Origin: Rhineura floridana
Lineage: Eukaryota; Chordata; Lepidosauria; Squamata; Rhineuridae
Assembly: GCF_030035675.1 (NCBI RefSeq)
Contig: NC_084500.1
Coordinates: 6,154,720 to 6,218,719, forward strand
Direction: 5' to 3'
DNA: 64,000 bases
A program made the translations under genes and the position numbers. Of the stretch, positions 10,180 through 64,000 are shown in pieces (the stretch's first letter is position 1; each line of letters starts with the position of its first letter). The notes below the pieces were generated by a model. The model made no database searches, had not been told where the DNA came from, and saw nothing but the letters and a program-made list of their open reading frames with translations.

Positions 10180-12515
10180 GCCAGCTCCCACAAATAGCCC
10201 TACTATTGAATAAGTGCTCCCCATAGACAATCATTGAAATTGCTTTCCTCCACCAACCCTTCTGCTGGTGGAATTTTCCTGTGGATCAGGACCAATAGGG
10301 GGCACTCTAATGGGGACTTGGATGCTGCGTAAGTAACTCCCCTGCAGCTCCTCCTCTGCCATGTTCCCAGAATGCCCCAGTTTCAGGGCTACTGCTGGCC
10401 CTCTCCTCCAGGCTGGCCATCCCTGGTGGACCCCCAGCTCCGCTGGGATGAGGGCTTCTGCTGACGGAGCCAGGGATCTGCCGCATCCAACTCTCCCCAG
10501 TCTGGTGCAGATATAAGCTGGATTGCACCCTTAGTCATGTCTATTAATTTTGGTGGGTCACTGAGCAGAACTAATTGGATACAACCCTGAGCTTTTTTTC
10601 TTCTTCTGTAGGAAGGGTGGAATATCAATACAATTATTAATGATAATCATCATAATAATTCTTCATAATTTTTCTTCACACTTCACTCCCACCACTCCTC
10701 ATGGGATGAGTTACTACTTATATAACCTATTTTCCGGGTTCTGGGGGAAACTGAGCCATTATTATGGTTATTGTTATTAAAATAAATGTAGTAGTTGCTA
10801 TTCAAATTTCCTTACCCTGTTTCCAGGAGCTTCTTTTTTGTAGTTGACAGGAGGGTGATTTGAGCCTCTGTCTTTAAAATAATAATAATTGGTGCTCAAC
10901 CCACCTCTTCCTGAAAGCATAAAGAGTAATTATTAAGTTTCTAATAATAACGATTAATAACCCTTCCACTCTGAAAAGTTCATTGCCTCCCAATTCTCTA
11001 TTGATGAGGTGGGGAGGCTTTTGTAAGCCAGTTATCTTCAGTAGTAATACCAGCAATTCATCCCCTCTCTAGAAATAGGGCTAAGGAAAGTCCTCCCTCA
11101 TGTGGAATGGGGGGAGGCACTGTGATGAACCCAAAGTTGGAGCTAGAGGCTGCATACTTTCCAGCTAAGGGGCCAAACCAGGTGCAGGGCTCTGAGCCTG
11201 CTGCTGGGAATCAGGAAACAACCAGCTGAGGAATGTGCCTTCTCCAACCCAAGAGAAATATCCTGTATCTGCAGGGAGAGAGCCTGGACCCTTACGAGCA
11301 TTGGCTACTGAGCCACCAAGTGCCTCCCCCGGTAACTCAGCAGTGACTACACCAGGTGGGAGGCCAGGGAACAAGAGGAGTGCCCACCTTCAGGCCAGAG
11401 GGTTGTCCCTTTAAGAATCTAGAGTTAGGCACAAGGGGGCGGAGCCTGAGAGCGGTAGTCTGAGAGCAGAAGCTTTGAAAGGCTCAGTCTGCGCTCAACC
11501 TTTGTCAGAACAAGTTGCTCACTTGGAGTTATCTGTGGTCCTATAACTTCAGACTTGCCTCCTCTGTGTGATCCTGCATCAGACCAGAACAACATGCCGT
11601 GTGAACAGAAATTGTTGTGTTTTCTCACACACCCGTCGCTGCTAATTCTGCATGGTGGTGGAAAGGCTTTCTTAGCCATTTTTCCCCCTGACGGCTGAGC
11701 TATTAATATAATCTTTGGGCTATAATAATAACAATGATGTACTTTCTGTAAATTGGCTAAGAAAGTCCTTCCACCATGGGGGGGGGAGTTGTATGAGAAG
11801 GGTACAACAACAATATAAATATTTTCTCCTCAAACTCTTCCCCCTAGCTGTGGAGAGGAGGCCTTCCTTAGCCAGCTTTCTGTAGGGAGACACCTCACAC
11901 CCACACACACAAAGGGAAACCCCTTTCCAACTCCCCAAGGAGTTGTTTTTCTTTTATGGGGAATGGAGGGGCATTAAAATACAGTTTTATCTTCAAACTC
12001 TTCTTATTCCATAAGTGGGGAAGACCTTTCTTATCCCATTTCTAAGGGGAGGGGGTTCAGCCAATGTATAAATATTAATACAATAATGAAATTGTGTTTT
12101 TCTTTCTCTATGTATGCATGTCTCTATTCCTATGGCAGGAGAAGGGAAGGACTTTCTTAGTAAATCTGCCAGGAGGAATTGAGGGTCGGGAAGGTTTAAG
12201 ATTCATTTTATTGTTTGTTGAGTTTATTTCTCCTCTCCCTTTGTCTGGCACACCACCATTCCAATGTATGTGGGAGGAACAGACTTCATTAGTGAATATT
12301 GGTGGGGGTGGGGAGCCTCTGTATTTGTTGTTTTTATTGTAATCTCTATTCCAGTTGTAGTTGCCACAGGATAGTGCCTCCAGCTTCCTTGTTTTCTTCT
12401 GTGTGTCTGTTCTCCTGCTCTATTCATCCCCCACACCCAAAAGAGTAGGCAAAGGAAAAACCTGTTTCCAACTCCCCAAATCTGAAGGAAGTCTCCCGTT
12501 GATTAATTTAAAAAG
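10180..12515. repeat. Decayed continuation of the intron-1 array and unassigned sequence
   Basis: A half copy of palindromic family C lies at about 10530-10590. From 10680 to 12360, array words recur in weaker form: GAAGGACTTTCTTAG at 12148, AAGACCTTTCTTATC at 12019, and GAGGCCTTCCTTAGCCAG at about 11858. Inverted versions also occur (TTGGCTAAGAAAGTCCTTCC at about 11752, AAGGAAAGTCCTCCC at about 11082). The stretch 11110-11640 shows nothing recognised. Confidence 0.5.
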
Positions 12516-12518
12516 TGT

Positions 12519-12699
12519 AAATGTACTGCCTTCAGGTCAATTCCGACTTATGGCGACCCTATTAACAGGGTTTCATGAGGCTGAGAGGCAGTGGCTGGCC
12601 CAAGGTCACCCACTGAGCTTCATGGCTATGTGGGGATTCGAACCCTGGTCTCCCAGGTCCTAGTCCAACATCTTAACCACTATACCACACTGGCTCTCC
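12519..12699 (-). repeat. Sauria-type SINE with Bov-B-like tail
   Basis: The reverse complement reads GGAGAGCCAGTGTGGTATAG, then CCAGGGTTCGAATCCCCACA, GTCGCCATAAGTCGGAATTG, and ends GAAGGCAGTACAT. Head, B-box and Bov-B-like tail are all present. Confidence 0.92.
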
Positions 12700-12895
12700 T
12701 TTATAAATTTAATTCTTATTAATTGAATTTATTGTCTTCCCTTCACCCCCAGGTTTCTGGGTGGTTAAAACACTTTAAAATACATCAGTAAAATTCATCT
12801 TCTATTACTGCATTTTAAAAGAAAGATCTGTTTCTAGAAGGAAGGCTCTTTTTGTTTTCATCCCATGCCCCTAATTCTTCCCATGTTGTTTTTTA

Positions 12896-13108
12896 CCGTC
12901 AGTGTGGCATAGTGATTAGAGTGTTGGGAGACCAGGGTTTGAATCCCCACATAGCCATGAAGCTCACTGGGTGACCTTGGGCCAGTCACTGCCTCTCAGC
13001 CTCAGAGGAAGGCAATGGTAAACCCCCTCTGAATATTTCATACCATGAAAACCCTATTCATAGGGTTGCCATAAGTCGGAAATGACTTGAAGGCAGTACA
13101 AAGTTTTA
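12896..13108 (+). repeat. Sauria-type SINE with Bov-B-like tail
   Basis: CAGTGTGGCATAGTGATTAG head, GGGTTTGAATCCCCACAT B-box, GGGTGACCTTGGGCCAGTCA centre and GGGTTGCCATAAGTCGG tail. It lies about 200 bp from the inverted copy at 12519-12699, so the pair could form a hairpin in the transcript. Confidence 0.92.
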
Positions 13109-16100
13109 AATAGAATTGTTTTAACTTTGAACAATGCCTGGCAATTGTAGGTGCTTCACAAAAAAATAAAAGGAATGTTGTGAGTCTGTTTTTGGAGACT
13201 CCCATCAAAAAGTAGGATACAAATTTAATAATTAAATGTTGGGGAGATCTTTTCTTTATTATACTTCTTCCATCGTTAGTTCATCCTCTTTCTTTCCCAT
13301 CCTCTTCCTGCAGTGGGTTGTTTTTCTTATTTAGATAATGCTTTTCTCCTCTCACCATATCACTGGTGGGAAATCTGCCCACCTGTCTTGCAAAGAGATG
13401 GGGAACATGAATTCCCTTCCCTCAGTTCCCACCAGTCTAATTCTCTTCAGATGGTGAACCATCCCATTACACTTTTCAGCTGCCTTGTGTACGTTGGCAG
13501 AAAGATGGTAATTGGAGTGTGGTGAATGTTTATGTGGAAATCAAGTGTAATTAAGGCTACAGCCTGATCCTAATGTATGTTTTCCCCCCCAGAAATAAGT
13601 CACCTCTCTGATCAGTGGATCTTACTCCCAAGTGTGTTATAGGATTGTAGTCTTAGTCTGTTTTCTCTTCCAGCCTCCAATTTTTCTAATGGGGATATAA
13701 GTACATTTCTTTTTCCCCTTATATGAGGCGTGAGTGGAATCTTTTAAGTATCTTCTTCCCCTTCTCCTAGTCTGCACACTTGGTGGAAACTCTTACACAG
13801 AGAGGATAAATGTTTTCACCTGCTGCTCTGCCCACCACAGAATTTCCTAATGGGGATCTCAGTATATATTTATCCATCTATCCTCCGGTTACTGCTTCGT
13901 TTAGGATAAATCTCACCGTCCAGGATAATCATTTCCCTGCCTTCACCTCCACTTTTTCAAAGTACAGTTCTTCATTGGCAGGTGAAAGGGAGTTTTACTT
14001 GCCAGTGGGATATGACTGGATGTCAGTCATCACAGCAGGCCAAAGGACTTACTACAATATCCTTTCTTTTGTTGGAAGTTCTGTGTTGTGTTTATCTCTT
14101 TACTGTTCTCCCCTCCTCCTCCTCCTTTCTTATTGAATACGAGCTTTTAAATCTAAACACAGCATTGCATCCCCACAAGGCTATAATGAGACAAAGGAAG
14201 CATGTTTTGAGAACACTTACTTATTTTTGTGTTGTTGGGGAAGACTAATCCCTATTTCCGTACCCTCTTTGTTCCTGAAACCTTAACTTCTAAAGAATTT
14301 ACTTGTTTATCCCTTTTGAAGGAGTTGGGATGTTACCCACAATTTCTTGATATTTTCATGTGTGTTATTTAAAGCTTCCAGTGTTCTAACTCCAGATGGA
14401 GAGAGATCTGTCCCTATAACTGCTCTCCCTCTCCAGTTACCCAGTTTAGTGCAGCAAATAGAGTGTTGCGTTTGCTGTTGGAGACTTTGGATCTAATCCT
14501 TGATCAATCCTGAATCTCACTGCAAGGCCCCCCTGGTACCTAGAATTTTTATGCTTACACTTGGGAATTAAAAAGTGTGTGTGTGCGCGCACGCGCGTGT
14601 ATTGGCCTGTGGAGGTCTGCCACCTCTTAAGGTCTGTTACTTCCTACAAACCCAAAATAACTTATTAAGATTTCAGGCCAGGATTAAATAGCAGTCTCTC
14701 CTGATTCCTTGTGGTAGGGTAGAAAATCTTGTTTCTCTTTGCTTCAGAGATCTAAGTGTTTATTTCAAGTTAAATAGTGGAAGGGAAAGAGACACTTCAG
14801 TATCTTTTATGTAACAGCTGGTATCCCATAACATTTTTCCAGTCATGGGTGGGTGGGATGTAAGCAGACTACTTTTGTCACTTTCATTTTATTTCCTTGT
14901 GGGGCTTTAACATCTTTTCATTCCTACGGTGTTTTTCATCATAATGTTTGGACCCATTGAGTATCATCAGATTTTTTTAAAAAAAAAATGCTGTTGAGTT
15001 GGCTGTTGTGATTTGCCATAGTGGGGGGTTGTTTCCTTCAGAATAGCATACAAGTCTGTCTAGGCCAGTGTTCTCTGTCTTAGAAAGTATTCTGCTGTTA
15101 GTGCTATTTTTGCTGCAGAGGAGATTTATTTCTCACATTTGTATCCTGCAATTTCTTCAAAAAGTGTACATAAGGTACTTGATAAGTGTGATGTTCCCAA
15201 GTGACTTTCATGGCCTGCATAGAGGTTTCAGTCTAGGTCTTTCTGATCCAAGCCCAGCATTCTGTAATCTATACTAAACAAATACTGAATTAACTTCATT
15301 TTGAAAACATTCTCTAATTTCTAACAATCTTTGTTTCTAATCTAGACTCCTAGTATTGCGTATTAAGTGTTTTTCACCTACTGAGAGGTCATGAACAGGC
15401 CAATTCTACATGGAGCTTTTTTTGCACAAAACTGTGTTTAGAACAAAATGAAGTGGGTTGTTACATTTACAGGCTTGGTGTGTTTAATTGTTAGACTAAC
15501 TTTGGCAAGAAAGTGCACCAGATGTGAAGGACCTAAGTGCATTGGCTACTTAATTCATGCAGGGAATCCAGTTATCTCCCGTACTGCCTGCTAGCACCTC
15601 TCTTGAAGGAACATGATTTTCCATCCAGTACTTAAAACACTATTTTGAGTGGCTAGGAAAGTGCAATTTCACCTGCTGTTTCTTTGCCAAGTTGTTGTGC
15701 TTGTGACATGGATAGCTGTTGTTGGACAGTACCTGTGAAATAACTCAGAAGACCTATCTCTCTCCACCTGAGACATTTGATAATATTTTTTAATGTGGGA
15801 ATTTCCCTCTGTTTCTAAACATTTCCTTGGTGGATGTGCAGGCCTTCAACCTCTGCTGTGTTTTTAAACCCACAAAATGAAATCCAGGGAACTTATTTGC
15901 CCCTTGTAGTCTTGCCCCTTTTAGTCTTCCTTGGGACTTTAGGAGTCTTAACACTGCAGTCCTGTGCATGTTTACCCAGAAGTAAGACCCACTATGTTCA
16001 GTGGGGCTTACTTCCAAGTAAGTGTTCATGGGATTCCAACCTTGGGGCACAAATCTAATCATACTTCCTTAGAAGTAAGCCCCATCCAACTTGGTAGGAC

Positions 16101-17960
16101 TTCTGTGTAAACACGCATTAGACTGACTGCAAATGAAATGGACTAGAGATCATCTTTTCAGGGGTGTATTTACGCTAACCAACAGCAAAATACAACATTT
16201 TGAAAGACAGTGTGGATATCCATAGGCAACAAGGCTGTTTACTTTGGCAGCAAGATACTAGTTCCCTCATTTTGGGAATGAATGTTGTGCTCGCTGTATT
16301 TTATTGGCCATAAAGAGTGTTTGTGTTTCTCATTAAAAATGTGTTTCTCTCCCATCCCCATGGTCTGAATAGAAAGGTCCCAAATCTTTAGGAATAATTG
16401 TTTAAGCTTGCCTTGCTCAGAAAATATGATCACTTTTCAGCTGTGCATTTTTCTGTTTCAGGTTCCATTTTAGCTGTGCAGAATTCTTGTAATGCAGAGA
16501 ATAGGTATGAAAATACAAACTGGACTTTCATTAGTGTTCAAAAATAAAATGGGGAGTGTATATTGAACTGGGTTGGGTATGCATGGGACTTCATTGCGTG
16601 GTGTTGGGTGGGTGGATGGGGGAGAACAAATAGATGTGAATCTTATTGGTAACAGGTAACAGTAAAGATTCAGGATTTCCTTAGCTGGGTTATTAGGCCA
16701 TGAGGATCACAGAAAGAGAGAAAAAAGAATCTGTATCTGCTATGGAAATGATTACCTGAAATGGGATGGGTGGAAGGAAGAACTGGCACAGGAGTGAAGT
16801 GATACAGGATATGTGTAAACAGAAGGTGGGGAATAAAGGCTGCAATCAGAGCCTTCTGCTGATGGAGCTAGTAATGTGGGTTTTCTGGGAAAAGTGAATT
16901 GGAAAATTCTCTGGTTTGCATCAGAAAATTTTCTGATGCCCTGGAGAGTAATAAATTTAGCATGTTTATTTTACTTGTATATAGTAAACAAATCTAGAAA
17001 AGCATCCCATGTTAACTTTTTGCCCTAATATTCCACAAGTATTTGACCCAAAATATATGTATTGTCTCATATACGTTCTAGGGATAATCACCTGGAAAAC
17101 ATTAATTACAGCTTTGAAACTGCCAAGCTTGTCTGATACTGTATTTGCAGTTGACATCCATGCTTTGCTACTAATGAGCTTATGAAACAGATTTTTTTTC
17201 CACCCCACCTCACCAGATGGAGCAAATGAAAGGTTGATTACAGGTACTGACATAAAGGATATACCTTTGGTCAGACATAGTTAGGTTTACTGGAAAGAAC
17301 AGTGGAGCAATATTTTCCTTCTAGAAGCCTGCCGTTAAGAACAGACAGCTTTTGTATCATAGCTACACACAGTTAGTGTCATGGAGTACAGTATATTTAC
17401 CTATCCAGTCTGGTCATTTTGGTCACAGTCCTGTCCAGTTTTGATGGCAGAATTTAAAGCAAAATACTGGGGGGGGGGACTTTGAAAATTTGTAAGTCCT
17501 GATAAATTTATTTACTTAGAAATATTGCAGTTTGAAAAATAAAATGAGTAACTCTTTGATTATGGGCCCTCTTCATAATCAAGAGCGGAAGGTCCATCTT
17601 TATGGTAGATAAGACAGGGTGAGGTGCTTGGCAGGACATTTTCTGCAGTGGAACCAGATGACAGATAAGGTCTGCCCGGCCCAGCTCTTTCCCTGTTTTC
17701 CAAATGTAACAAAATATTATTTAGATTAGTCTTGGTATTTGATACTGTTGATTTTGTTATATGGTCTTATGATAGTATCATGCCATGTTTGCTTGTATTC
17801 AATTAATTAGATAAGGGAGATGTACAGTTTAGTAAACAATAATGTCTACTCATTGGTTGTGGTGTCACTGAATTCATTGGGGCTTACTCCTGGGTAAGTG
17901 GGGCTAGGATCACAGCCTTAGGCACCCTATATTTCTTCTAGGCTTTGAACTTTTAATCTT
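13109..17960. other. GTF2I intron 1, mostly unique sequence
   Basis: No exon was found. There are palindromic family-D pieces at about 13565-13655, 15955-16045, 16050-16130 and 17870-17920 (words AGTAAGTCC/GGGGCTTACTTCC). A short GTGT/GCGC run lies at about 14574-14602. The rest is unassigned intron. Confidence 0.45.
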
Positions 17961-17964
17961 TTCT

Positions 17965-18160
17965 GTAGGAACGTAAGAAGCAGCATGTGGCACATCAGGC
18001 TGTTGGCCCAGCTGTTGACTACCCTGTCTGGGGATAACTCTCCAAGGTTTCAAATGGAATTTCCCCCCCAGCCCTACCCAGAGATGTCTGGCTTTGAACC
18101 TGGGGCCTTTGGCATGCAAAGCATGTGCTCTACCACTGAGCTACAGGCCTTCAGTGCAGC
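17965..18160 (-). repeat. tRNA-derived SINE (GTAGCTCAGTGGTAGAGC type), near full length
   Basis: On the minus strand it starts GAAGGCCTGTAGCTCAGTGG, then TAGAGCACATGCTTTGCATG and GGCCCCAGGTTCAAAGCCAG, and runs to the GCTGCTTCTTACGTTCC end. It has a clear A-box and B-box. Confidence 0.9.
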
Positions 18161-18424
18161 CACGAGTTCTAGAAATACTTTAAAAATCTGGCTTTTTCAC
18201 ATTTGCACTCCCTCTTGCTATATAAGGTTGTACACAGGTTTACACAAGAGGTGCTCTTAGGTTGAGACATGGAGTGGGGAGGCTTATGTCCTTGTGAGCC
18301 CCACTTTCAGCTTTCGGAGATGCTCGTATGCCCAGATTTAACAGGATGTGCATGTTGTTTGCAAATGTACAACCATATTTGTGTAAATAAAGGTGTGGGG
18401 GAGAGATCTAGGGTTGAGCGATAT

Positions 18425-18678
18425 AGAAGGGAGAGCACCAATGATTTATTACTTATATTCATATATTTTTATTCTGCCCTTCCTTCAAGGAGGTCAGGAA
18501 AGTGTGCATGGATCTTCTCCCTCTGTCCATTTTATCCTCTCGGCAGGCTGTAGGTTAGGTTACGCTGTGAGAGTGACTGGGTCAAGATGATGGAATGAAC
18601 TCTATGGCTGAGTGAAGATTTGAATCTGGTTTACCCCAGTCCTAGTCTGATAACCCCAACCAATCACACTGGCTCTCA
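18425..18678 (-). repeat. tRNA-headed SINE with LINE-like (L2-type) tail
   Basis: The reverse complement begins GAGAGCCAGTGTGATTGGTT, has the GACCCAGTCACTCTC centre and GAGGATAAAATGGACAGAGG, and ends CTTGAAGGAAGGGCAGAATA before an AT-rich run. The head matches that of the Sauria-type SINEs, but the tail is different and resembles an L2/CR1-like 3' end. Confidence 0.75.
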
Positions 18679-18689
18679 CCAAACTGCTG

Positions 18690-19075
18690 CAGTTCAGATT
18701 ACTGGGCTGCAGGTGTGCGGGGGGGGGTGAGTGGCAGAAGAGAAGTCATTGCACTGCTGAGAAGAACAACCCTTTTAGGATCACACCAAAGGTCCATTTG
18801 TCCTGTGTCTCACAGCAGTCAGGCAGATGCCTCCAGGGCACTGATATTCAGTGGCATACACCCTCGATAAGTATGAAGGTTCCATTTAGCCATTGTAGCT
18901 GTTGGTGGTTGATAGACCTCTCCTCCATTAATTTGTGTAATCCCTTTAAAAGCCGCCTAAGCCCATGTCCACCCCCACATTACGCTGCCAATGAATTCCA
19001 TAAGTTAACGAGATATTGTATAAAATCCTTGTCTGTCCTGAATCCATTGTAAAGATAGCTTCTGTTTAACCTATG
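18690..19075 (-). repeat. CR1 LINE 3' fragment
   Basis: CTCTCCTCCATTAATTTGTG, TCCCTTTAAAAGCCGCC, AATGAATTCCATAAGTTAAC and CTTGTCTGTCCTGAATCC are reverse-strand CR1 3' words, shared with the copy at 26351-27303. Confidence 0.7.
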
Positions 19076-61820
<42,745 letters not shown>

Positions 61821-62416
61821 GTAAGTGACTTAAGAAAAATGCAAATTGCAAAGGGAAAGGGCATTGGTTATCATGTCCTGCACGATGCTTCACAGCTTTG
61901 AGAGCAAGATATCTGAAATCCAGTAGGTGTCCTCGTGTGCTTTCCTTACAAACTTTATCTTCTAGAGTTAGCCTTAACAAAGTGTATCTACATAGGGCTT
62001 TATAAATGTTTCCCTGTTTAACCAGTTGTGGTAGAAACAGGAGAAATGCTACTTAGCATGAGTAAAGATGGTATTAATCTGGCAGCAAGAGAATTGGGAA
62101 GCTAGTAAATTTTGACTTTAGTGTCTGCTAAGAATGAAAAATAGGATCCAAGCAGGATGTCTTAATGGTAACTCCAAACACTATACACGTTATCTCCATG
62201 GTTTTATCATTTTCTTTGAATATTAAGCTTGAAGTAATATCTATTATTGAAATAATTAAATAAGGAGAAGATCAACTTCTGAATACATAAACTTTACAGC
62301 TTTGCAGGGAAGAGATTTTACAGATGTGAATTCCAGTTCAGATTTGGGCATCATAAAATGCAATATCTTATTCTGTACCTTCCACCTCCACCTTTGTTTT
62401 AAAACTAAGCACCACT
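61821..62416. other. GTF2I intron 22, left part
   Basis: No exon convincingly supported. An AG/CTTTGCAG at 62298-62307 fits the expected ALQ residues but lacks a following donor and is not accepted. Confidence 0.4.
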
Positions 62417-64000
62417 ATGTGGTTGTTGTTGTTGTTATGTGCCTCCAAGTCGACTGCGACTTATGGCGACCTTATGAATCAGTGACCTCCGAGAGCATCT
62501 GTCATAAACCACCCTGTTCAGATCTTGTAAGTTCTCTCATAGCTGCCCTCCGCAGTCCTAGCCTTCTTCTGATTTCTTGACTATTGTCTCCATTTTGGTT
62601 AATGATTGTGCCAAGGTATTGATAATCCTTGACAAGTTCAATGTCCTCATTGTCAACTGTAAAGTTGCATAAATCTTCTGTTGTCATTACTTTAGTCTTT
62701 CTGACGTTCAGCTGTAGTCCTGCTTTTGTGCTTTCTTCTTTAACTTTCATCAGCATTCATTTCAAATCATTACTGGCTTCTGCTAGTAGTATGGTATCGT
62801 CTGCATATCTTAAATTATTGATATTTCTCCCTCCAATTTTCACACCTCCATCTTGGTCCAATCCTTCTTTCCATATGATATGTTCTGCGTACAGATTAAA
62901 TAATAAACAGGGTGATAAAATACACCCCTGTCTCACACCCTTTCCGATAGGGAACCAATCAGTTTCTCCATATTCTGTCCTTACAGTAGCCTCTTGTCCA
63001 GAGTATAGGTTGCGCATCAGGACAATCAGATGCTGTGGCACCCCCATTTCTTTTAAAGCATTCCATAGTTTTTCATGATCTACACAGTCAAAGGCTTTGC
63101 TGTAATCTATAAAGCACAGGGTGATTTTCTTCTGAAATTCCTTGGTCCTTTCCATTATCCAAAGTATGTTTGCGATATGATCTCTGGTACCTTTTCCCTT
63201 TCTAAATCCAGCTTGGACATCTGGCATTGCTCGCTCCATATATGGCAGAAGCCTTTGTTGTAGAATCTTGAGCATTACTTTACTTGCATGGGATATTAAG
63301 GCAATAGTTCGATAATTACTGCATTCCCTGGGATCCCCTTTCTTTGGAATTGGGATGTATATGGAACGCTTCCAGTCTGTGGGCCATTGTTTAGTTTTCC
63401 ATATTTCTTGACAGATTTTAGTCAAAATTGGAACTGATTCAGTCTCAGTAGCTTGTAGCAACTCTATTGGTATGCCATCTATTCCTGGTGATTTGTTTCT
63501 TCCAAGTATTTTAAGAGCAGTTTTCTCCTCGCATTCTAAAATTTCTGGTTCTTCATCATATGGTTCCTCCGTGAATGAATCTGCCATCCTGGCCTCTCTT
63601 TTATAGAGTTCTTCAGTGTATTGCTTCCATCTTCCTTTTATTTCATCTCGGTCAGTCAGTGTGTTTCCTGTGGATTATTCAACATCCCTACTCTTGGTTT
63701 AAATTTCCCTTTCATTTCTCTAATCTTTCGAAACAGGGCTCTTGTTCTTCCCTTTTTGTTGTCCTCTTCTATTTCTATACAGTAACTATTGTAATAGTTC
63801 TCTTTGACCCTATGTACTAGTTGCTGTATTGTTGCATTTAGGGTTCTGACTGTGTTTCTATCACCTTTTGCTTTTGCTTTCCTTTTCTCTTTAACCATTT
63901 GATGAGTTTCTTCAGTCATCCATTGGGGTCTTTCTCTCTTTTTAGCTAGAGGTATTGCCTTTTTGCATTCTTCTCTGATAACGTCTCTGACTTCATTCCA
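62417..64000 (-). mobile_element. RTE/Bov-B LINE, antisense, nearly open reverse transcriptase, runs off the right edge
   Basis: On the minus strand a 276-residue frame (63587-62757) encodes NKSPGIDGIPIELLQATETE, PIPKKGDPRECSNYRTIALI, VQAGFRKGKGTRDHIANILW, CFIDYSKAFDCVDHEKLWNA, GVRQGCILSP and NINNLRYADDTILLAE. These are the standard RTE reverse-transcriptase motifs with the YADD catalytic box intact. A TGA, likely from a decayed CGA, separates it from the in-frame 84-residue continuation (62756-62502). The connector upstream (63919-63656) is in another frame. The 3' terminus, seen on the plus strand as GTTGTTGTTGTTATGTGCCT then CCAAGTCGACTGCGACTTAT, matches the Sauria-SINE tails. Confidence 0.95.

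Noticed and set aside
62298-62307. A possible GTF2I microexon giving the expected ALQ residues after NTS
   Set aside because: AG/CTTTGCAG fits by three codons only. There is no GT donor after it, the acceptor tract is poor, the following residues do not match SPKRPRSP, and a chance match within 2 kb is plausible.

Overview
The window is vertebrate nuclear DNA, almost certainly from a squamate reptile (lizard or snake; species not determined). Two lines of evidence point there. First, one host gene runs left to right across the window and is recognisable as GTF2I, which encodes the multifunctional transcription factor TFII-I. Its exon peptides match the vertebrate protein closely, in order and in one uninterrupted frame. 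Second, the background is a typical squamate mix: tRNA-headed SINEs with Bov-B-type tails (Sauria SINE type), RTE/Bov-B LINEs, CR1 and L2-like LINE 3' ends, a Penelope-like element, and many short palindromic non-autonomous DNA elements.

Layout. 1-6150 is upstream sequence built largely of repeats: a ~1.1-kb inverted repeat, a CT-rich minisatellite, palindromic elements and a SINE. About 6150-6830 is the GTF2I CpG-island promoter with 5'UTR exon 1, whose donor is at 6707. 6707-20191 is intron 1 (13.5 kb). It opens with a ~150-175 bp tandem repeat array whose units each carry a branchpoint/polypyrimidine/CAG acceptor-like block. Exon 2, with the ATG at 20197, starts the protein.

Twenty-one coding exons (2-22) between 20197 and 61820 encode residues 1-654 of a protein of about 1000 residues: the N-terminal leucine-zipper region, I-repeats R1-R4, the acidic/alternatively spliced linker (exons 9-13) and the basic region. 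R5, R6 and the C-terminus lie beyond the right edge. Each I-repeat ends in an exon of exactly 184 nt in the same phase, so the tandem duplication history of the domain is still visible.

The introns hold nested mobile elements. The clearest is a minus-strand Penelope-like element (26.29-30.54 kb). One of its terminal repeats was later split by a CR1 LINE and by a 210-bp pogo/Tigger-like element, and the other terminal repeat preserves both empty sites. A Bov-B LINE with a nearly open reverse-transcriptase frame lies antisense in intron 22 and leaves the window on the right; an older, internally deleted Bov-B copy is in intron 16. No second host gene, RNA gene or CRISPR-like array was found. 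Nothing here amounts to a demonstrably new biological system. The most unusual items are the acceptor-like array behind the promoter, a 68-bp perfect palindrome in intron 2, and the self-dating Penelope locus.
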